Assembly: GCF_018326005.1 (NCBI RefSeq)
Contig: NZ_AP021903.1
Coordinates: forward strand, 5,011,001-5,075,000
DNA: 64,000 nucleotides
Source of the DNA: Pseudomonas sp. Seg1
GTDB taxonomy: Bacteria; Pseudomonadota; Gammaproteobacteria; Pseudomonadales; Pseudomonadaceae
Direction: 5' to 3'
Positions 59,508 through 64,000 of the stretch are shown here, one piece after another. The notes under the pieces were generated by a model. The model saw only the letters and a list, made by a program, of their open reading frames with translations, was not told the origin of the DNA and searched no databases. The position numbers and the translations under genes are program-made. The first letter of the stretch is position 1. Each line of letters opens with the position of its first letter.

Positions 59508-59606
59508 GATAATGGTTCGCTTCTCGTCATTCGATATTCGGTGGAGATCCCGGCGCACTGAAGCGGCCCGGAAACTCACGCGTGTCGTTCAACCTGGGTT
59601 TGAACC

Positions 59607-59828
59607 CTAGTCAGCTTTGTCGCCACCGGCCAGGTTCTTCTTGGTTCCGGTCTTGAAATCGGTTTCGTACCAACCGCTGCCGCTGAGGCGAAAGCCCGGC
59701 ATGGACAGCTGTTTCTTGAGCTCTGGCGCCTGGCAGGCAGGGCAGTCGACCAGCGGAGCCTCGCTGATCTTTTGAATGGCTTCCAACTGATGACCACAGG
59801 AAGCGCATTGGTAATCGTACATCGGCAT
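59607..59828 (-). CDS. FmdB-type zinc-ribbon protein
   Basis: Small protein of 73 residues with two CxxC knuckles (CASCG, CPACQ) of the FmdB/putative regulatory family, start MPMYDYQC. The C-terminal GSGWYETDFKTG is also family-typical. It precedes aspS on the same strand by 99 bases. Function unknown. Confidence 0.93.
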   Translation of the reverse strand: MPMYDYQCASCGHQLEAIQKISEAPLVDCPACQAPELKKQLSMPGFRLSGSGWYETDFKTGTKKNLAGGDKAD

Positions 59829-59959
59829 GGGGGTGTCTCGGCGATCAGATTGCCACCGCGCGCAGGGCTTTGCGGCGAAAGAGCGGGATTATATCCATTA
59901 AATGCGGCCTGTGCAGCCGTAAGACTGCACAGGCCGCCACCTCCTTTGCAACCGCTGTT

Positions 59960-60298
59960 TCAGGCTGGTTTCGCCGATTTGGCTTCCCCGACCCCATTCA
60001 TGACACACACCACTCGCACCAGCGCGCTGAAATTTTTCACCCCGCCGTGACGCAAATGCACCTCACGGTCGACGTGGGACAACAGCGAACTGATCGAACA
60101 GCAATTGTCTGCGGCCATGTTGCCGAGGATATTCCAGTAAATCTGTTCCAGCCGCAGGCATGTCGCGTAGCCGTTCAATCGCACGGATCGTGACAACGGC
60201 TGAATCAGTGACATGTCGAATTCATTGGCGAACGGATCGAATTTCAGCTCATGCGGCAAGCCGACGATCCTGTCGCCTCGCCTGTCTCCCTCTACCAT
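59960..60298 (-). CDS. Ribbon-helix-helix domain protein
   Basis: Protein of 112 residues. The segment SVRLNGYATCLRLEQIYWNIL, then SISSLLSHVDREV and NFSALVRVVCV, matches the RHH_4-type ribbon-helix-helix family, suggesting a small DNA-binding protein. AAGGAG lies 10 bases before the ATG. Targets unknown; no adjacent gene is an obvious partner. Confidence 0.78.
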   Translation of the reverse strand: MVEGDRRGDRIVGLPHELKFDPFANEFDMSLIQPLSRSVRLNGYATCLRLEQIYWNILGNMAADNCCSISSLLSHVDREVHLRHGGVKNFSALVRVVCVMNGVGEAKSAKPA

Positions 60299-60479
60299 AT
60301 CGGTGACACTCCTTTGTCATCTCTACCTGTTTGCAAAGCCACATCCTGTGACCTCATCAAAACGCAGACACAAAGTTATATCCAGATGACTTATTGACCA
60401 TCACCGTAGGATAAGCCGACGACAGAGGTAAGATTCCGGACGACGCGGGCACGCCCAAGGCATGCCCGCGCGCCGGGGG

Positions 60480-60950
60480 TCAGGCTTCCAGCAAGGCGCG
60501 CAACATCCACGCGGTTTTCTCGTGGACCTGCATGCGCTGGGTCAGCAAGTCAGCCGTCGGTTCATCGCTGACCTTGTCGAGCAGCGGGAAGATACCGCGC
60601 GCGGTGCGGGTCACCGCTTCCTGACCGTCGACCAGTTGCCTGATCATGTCCTCGGCACTCGGCACACCGACCTCCTCCTTGATCGAAGAAAGACGTGCAT
60701 AGGTGGCATAGGCGCCCGGCGCCGGAAAACCCAGCGCGCGAATGCGCTCGGCGATCAGGTCAACGGCCAGCGCCAACTCGTTGTATTGCTCTTCGAACAT
60801 CAAGTGCAGCGTTCGGAACATCGGACCGGTGACGTTCCAGTGGAAGTTATGGGTTTTCAGATACAGCACGTAGGTGTCCGACAGCAGACGCGACAGTCCT
60901 TCGACGATGGACTTGCGATCCTCTTCACTGATACCGATATCGATTGCCAT
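60480..60950 (-). CDS. Dps-family ferritin-like DNA-binding protein
   Basis: Mini-ferritin that stores iron and protects DNA in stress. It has 156 residues, four-helix fold, with the ferroxidase residues in [14 protein letters not shown] and [19 protein letters not shown], and [12 protein letters not shown] at the end. Short N-terminus. A GC-rich stem (60445-60469) without T run follows the gene. Confidence 0.94.
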   Translation of the reverse strand: MAIDIGISEEDRKSIVEGLSRLLSDTYVLYLKTHNFHWNVTGPMFRTLHLMFEEQYNELALAVDLIAERIRALGFPAPGAYATYARLSSIKEEVGVPSAEDMIRQLVDGQEAVTRTARGIFPLLDKVSDEPTADLLTQRMQVHEKTAWMLRALLEA

Positions 60951-61262
60951 GTTTACCCCCTAACGGCGATTGAATTCATCCAACAGGTGCAGACCCACTC
61001 TAGCAAGGCTGTCGACACCCCGCAGCCCCGAATCAGCGCACACCCTGCGACAAATCGACCGGCCGCCTTGCCGCTGGCCGGGCTGATTTGAGTAGCCGCA
61101 GGCTTTGCTGTTAAATAGGCAGTGTGTCGCCATGCCCCATTTTCCGGGGTGTTGCGCATAGGCTGATGCCGTGTACGTGCCTACCGCCTCTTATTTTGTT
61201 GCGAAGCGAACCGTGCGCCTTCAGCTCTTCCTTGTGAGCCGTCATAACGTGAGCCAATCAAA
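60951..61262. other. Divergent gap between dps and the membrane/cold-shock gene
   Basis: About 310 bases without a credible gene. It holds a small CCCC..GGGG hairpin near 61135-61152. Promoters for both flanking genes are expected here but I cannot place them with confidence. Confidence 0.5.
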
Positions 61263-61865
61263 ATGTTGAAAATCGTCCACCTGCTAATGGGCGCAGCGGC
61301 CTTGCTGCTGTCGTTCATACCTAGCTTGAAATCCGAAGCCGTTCCCTACCTGCAACAACCCGATGCACTTTACCTGGCCTTCTTCGGCCTGCTGAACCTG
61401 ATCATTGCTCCCGTAATTCCTTACTGGAACAAAGGTCCACGCCAGCATCTGCAAAATCTGGCCAGCGCTCTTCTGGTGCTGACCGTCGTCCTGCAAACCC
61501 TGACCCTGATCGCGCCGATGCCCGTCATCGCCGGCCAGCCAGCCGTGTTGTTCAGTCTGGTGATTGCCCTGGTTGCCGTGGTTGTACACCTGGCCGTCAG
61601 CTTCTATCGATCTTCACCGGCTGCCGCGCCAACCAACTACGACATGACCAACCGCGATACCGGCACCGTCAAGTGGTTCAACACGTCCAAAGGCTTCGGC
61701 TTTATCTCCCGGGATTCCGGCGATGATATTTTCGTGCACTTTCGTGCAATCCGTGGCGAAGGCCACCGCGTTCTGGTTGAAGGCCAGCGCGTGGAGTTCT
61801 CGGTAATGAACCGGGACAAAGGCCTGCAAGCCGAGGACGTGATCGCCGCTCTGCCGCGTCGCTGA
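61263..61865 (+). CDS. Membrane protein fused to a cold-shock domain
   Basis: Protein of 200 residues. The first ~120 residues hold about four hydrophobic helices ([19 protein letters not shown] start, [54 protein letters not shown]). After a short linker ([15 protein letters not shown]) comes a full cold-shock domain with [15 protein letters not shown] and DIFVHF. P. aeruginosa has a cold-shock protein at the same locus. A nucleic-acid-binding domain tethered to the inner membrane is inferred; function unknown. Confidence 0.92.
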   Translation: MLKIVHLLMGAAALLLSFIPSLKSEAVPYLQQPDALYLAFFGLLNLIIAPVIPYWNKGPRQHLQNLASALLVLTVVLQTLTLIAPMPVIAGQPAVLFSLVIALVAVVVHLAVSFYRSSPAAAPTNYDMTNRDTGTVKWFNTSKGFGFISRDSGDDIFVHFRAIRGEGHRVLVEGQRVEFSVMNRDKGLQAEDVIAALPRR

Positions 61866-61875
61866 TCCAAGGCAT

Positions 61876-61915
61876 AAAAAAACCGCGAGCAGCGTGCTGT
61901 TCGCGGTTTTTTTTT
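61876..61915 (+). terminator. Rho-independent terminator
   Basis: Stem AACCGCGAGCAGC/GCTGTTCGCGGTT (one mismatch) followed by nine T residues and preceded by seven A, so it may serve both the fusion gene and the convergent slyX transcript. Confidence 0.92.
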
Positions 61916-61937
61916 CGCCTGGCGGAAAGTGCCCGCC

Positions 61938-62144
61938 TCAATAATGCGGCGGCGGCGCCTCTTCTTCGAAGGACTCGAACTGCCCGACCATTTCTTCCTG
62001 ACGCTTGAGCAGCGCGGCCATCTGCAATTGCAGACGCTCGACCACGCGCTGCTGCGCCACCAGCACGTCGTTCAACGCCTGAATGGTGTCGTCCTGAAAC
62101 GCCAGACGGCTTTCCAGTTCGGTAACACGTTGTTCCAGGCTCAT
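61938..62144 (-). CDS. slyX: SlyX family protein
   Basis: Small coiled-coil protein of 68 residues ([25 protein letters not shown]), ending EEEAPPPHY, the Pro-Pro-His-Tyr tail typical of SlyX. Function unknown. Three bases after the HIT gene, so one transcript. Confidence 0.95.
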   Translation of the reverse strand: MSLEQRVTELESRLAFQDDTIQALNDVLVAQQRVVERLQLQMAALLKRQEEMVGQFESFEEEAPPPHY

Positions 62145-62147
62145 GAT

Positions 62148-62573
62148 TCAGCCCTCCACAAAGGTGAAATCTTCGGTCAGCACCACACGCAACCGCGCGC
62201 GGATGGCCGCCACCTGCTCGCTGCTATAAGGCTTTGCCGGATGCCTGCCCCAGACCGGGGCCGGCCATGCAGCGTCGTCACGTTTACGAACGATCACATG
62301 CATGTGCATCTGGCTGACCACGTTACCCAGAGTCGCGACGTTCATTTTGTCGGCATCGAACAAGTCCTTGAGCAACTCGGCCAGTGCTGTGGTTTCCAGC
62401 CATAGCTGTTGCTGATCAGCGACATCCAACTGAAACAACTCGCTGATATCGTCGCGACGAGGCACCAGGATGAACCATGGGTAGTTGGCGTCGTTGGACA
62501 GCAGCAGGCGGCAGAGCGGGAAGTCGCCGATTGCCAGCGTGTCCTGTTGAAGTCGTGAATCTAAAGCAAACAC
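62148..62573 (-). CDS. HIT domain-containing protein
   Basis: Histidine-triad nucleotide-binding family, 141 residues. I choose the GTG at 62571-62573, which has GGGAG eight bases upstream and gives the usual FALDSRLQQDTLAIGDFPL start; the longer frame is not family-like. The triad reads QMHMHVI, with Gln in place of the first His, but the catalytic middle His is kept. Substrate unknown. Operon with slyX. Confidence 0.9.
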   Translation of the reverse strand: MFALDSRLQQDTLAIGDFPLCRLLLSNDANYPWFILVPRRDDISELFQLDVADQQQLWLETTALAELLKDLFDADKMNVATLGNVVSQMHMHVIVRKRDDAAWPAPVWGRHPAKPYSSEQVAAIRARLRVVLTEDFTFVEG

Positions 62574-63460
62574 TGCGCGCACTCCCGGCTGATCTACATA
62601 ATTGAGCTTAGCGGCCCCGCCCAAGTGCGGCGCGCCAAGCGACAGACCGGCAGCATACCTGCGAAAGCGCTCGCCTTCACGACGGCAGTGCCGATTGAGC
62701 GCCCCGAGATGTGACATTTATCGAAACCCTGCACCAGTACAGAACCCGAAACGGAAGCATCACGCTGAAATGGTTGAAAAAACCTGAGGCGAGCACAAAG
62801 CACCCATAGCCTGAACTGTATGAATACGGTACAGCGGGTAAATTTTTTTGCACCAAAACCGCACAGTGCGTCTACGCTCAGTGCGTCGGGCATCCGCCGA
62901 ATACTCACTTGTGGGGTGAACCGGTAACGTTTTTGGTTGTCGCGCGCTTGAAGCTGTGCGGCAACAACATAGAAACAATGGCGTCAAGCCCTGATAGAAA
63001 GGGGCTTGGCGCCCCGTATTCATGAGGCTTTTACAGGTAAAGACAAGCGTTCTAAAAAATAACCGCACCGATATTGCGGTTTGTGCACGCTTGTTGCATT
63101 CGTACTCATATGGACTATAAGCGCACCACGGGAAGTGGGAGCCTTAAGCCCGAAGAAAATAGTGGCAGGGTTGCCCGATGGAGATTCAAGTGTTTTGCCA
63201 GGGACTCTTTTTTAGCGATGCAAAAGGCTAGAAAAACAGCGAAAAAGTTGTCGGTCCGATTGCATCGGTACTGTGAATTTGCGACATCTACACAGCCAAT
63301 TGCGACAGCGTCGTAAAGAAGGTGCAAGGTTAGATTCGCAAGTATCGCCAACAATGTCGGCGTGATATAAGTTTGCGCCGACACAAAAAGAAAGAGCCGC
63401 CCAGATAATAAAACAGGTGGGACGGCAGTACTCTTCTAAAAACCAAAGGAGCAAATCACG
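62574..63460. other. Long gap before the porin gene
   Basis: About 890 bases without a convincing coding frame. It contains an inverted repeat GGCGTCAAGCCC/GGGGCTTGGCGCC (62980-63013), a stem AACCGCA/TGCGGTT (63061-63081) with a T run on the minus strand, and AT-rich stretches. The porin promoter is presumably near its right end. Confidence 0.5.
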
Positions 63461-64000
63461 ATGCGCGTGATGAAGTGGAGCATGATCGCCCTGGCTGTCG
63501 CAGCAGGCACCTCGCAGTTCGCAGTAGCGTCCTCTCAAGATGACGCGAAGGGTTTCCTGGAAGATCAGAGCCTGAATCTGAAAACCCGTCTGGAATACAT
63601 GAACCGTGACTTCCGTAATGGCGCCGGCAACATTGCCAAAGACGGTGGCGGTTTCAAAAGCGGTTATCGTCAGGACACTGGTGTCAGCCAACTGCTGACC
63701 TACGAGTCGGGCTTCACTCAAGGCACTATCGGTTTTGGTCTTGACGCGATGGCCATGGGCACCGTCAAGCTGGATGGTGGCGAAGGTCGTTCCGGTAACG
63801 GTCTGTTTGCCCGTAATGGCGACAACGAGCCAGAAAACGCTCAAGGCAAAACTGGCGCAGCCGTCAAGTTCCGCCTCTCCGACACCACTCTGAAGTACGG
63901 TCGTCAATTCGTTGCCAGCCCTGTATTCGCTACCGATGACAGCCGTCTGCTGCCAGAAGTCGCTGAAGGCACCTTGCTCACCAGCAAAGAGATCAAGGGT
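63461..64000 (+). CDS. OprD-family outer-membrane porin, 5' part only (runs off right edge)
   Basis: Outer-membrane channel for basic amino acids or small nutrients. 180 codons are visible, from the ATG at 63461 with AAAGGAG upstream. Signal peptide MRVMKWSMIALAVAAGTSQFA (first 21 residues, cut here for length) with cleavage near AVA-SS. The mature start KGFLEDQSLNLKTR and later LKYGRQFVASPVFATDDSRLLPE are OprD-family segments. The locus corresponds to oprD of P. aeruginosa by order. Substrate cannot be read from the fragment. Confidence 0.92.
   Translation, partial: MRVMKWSMIALAVAAGTSQFAVASSQDDAKGFLEDQSLNLKTRLEYMNRDFRNGAGNIAKDGGGFKSGYRQDTGVSQLLTYESGFTQGTIGFGLDAMAMGTVKLDGGEGRSGNGLFARNGDNEPENAQGKTGAAVKFRLSDTTLKYGRQFVASPVFATDDSRLLPEVAEGTLLTSKEIKG

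Noticed and set aside
62816..62834. CTGTATGAATACGGTACAG as a LexA box
   Set aside because: It starts with CTGTAT and ends with ACAG, but the spacing is 11 instead of 8 bases, so CTG-N10-CAG is not met.
63115..63384. 89-codon minus-strand frame before the porin gene
   Set aside because: No ribosome site, no recognisable family, atypical composition for this genome; kept only as possible non-coding RNA region.

Overview
The window reads as chromosome of a fluorescent pseudomonad (Pseudomonas fluorescens group). The proteins are Pseudomonas-like throughout: GtsABCD/OprB glucose uptake, HexR, arcDABC, and a GcsR-type second glycine cleavage operon. The tRNA-Lys-queC-queE-cpoB-pal-tolBARQ-ybgC-ruvBAC-yebC-aspS-dps-slyX-oprD order matches the P. 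aeruginosa arrangement as I remember it. Intergenic gaps are filled with paired REP elements (REPINs) typical of this group. I see no rRNA, CRISPR array, prophage or transposase.

Region 1 (1-18.2 kb) is a glucose-catabolism island. It holds pgl (cut by the window edge), zwf, hexR, a hexose-6-phosphate mutarotase with an apparent 3' frameshift, oprB, gtsDCBA, an AGE-family sugar isomerase, the GtrS/GltR two-component system, glk, edd and gap-1. Together they import glucose through the OprB porin and the Gts ABC transporter, phosphorylate it (Glk) and feed the Entner-Doudoroff route (Zwf, Pgl, Edd, then GAPDH). HexR-like operators lie before zwf, edd and gap-1. A three-repeat GTNAC promoter element with identical spacing precedes both gtsA and the AGE gene.

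Region 2 (18.2-28.1 kb) starts with a heme-uptake cell-surface signalling locus: ECF sigma factor, FecR-like anti-sigma factor, TonB-dependent receptor and heme oxygenase. The receptor and the oxygenase share a precisely spaced ECF-type promoter motif. After it come a YbaN-like membrane protein, a dCache chemoreceptor and a CaiB-family CoA transferase.

Region 3 (28.1-36.3 kb) is arginine fermentation: alkA coupled to one arcD paralogue, and divergently the arcDABC operon with an ANR-like box, followed by a DUF5064 gene.

Region 4 (36.5-45.8 kb) is a sigma-54-controlled glycine/serine operon: a GcsR-type activator, then gcvH-gcvP-sdaA-gcvT behind three tandem 18-bp activator sites and a -24/-12 promoter. 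A cold-shock gene and an RDD membrane protein follow.

Region 5 (45.9-64 kb) is conserved housekeeping: nadA, tRNA-Lys, queuosine genes, Tol-Pal, RuvABC, YebC, AspRS, FmdB-like protein, a ribbon-helix-helix protein, Dps, a membrane/cold-shock fusion, SlyX, a HIT protein and the start of an OprD-family porin that runs off the right edge.
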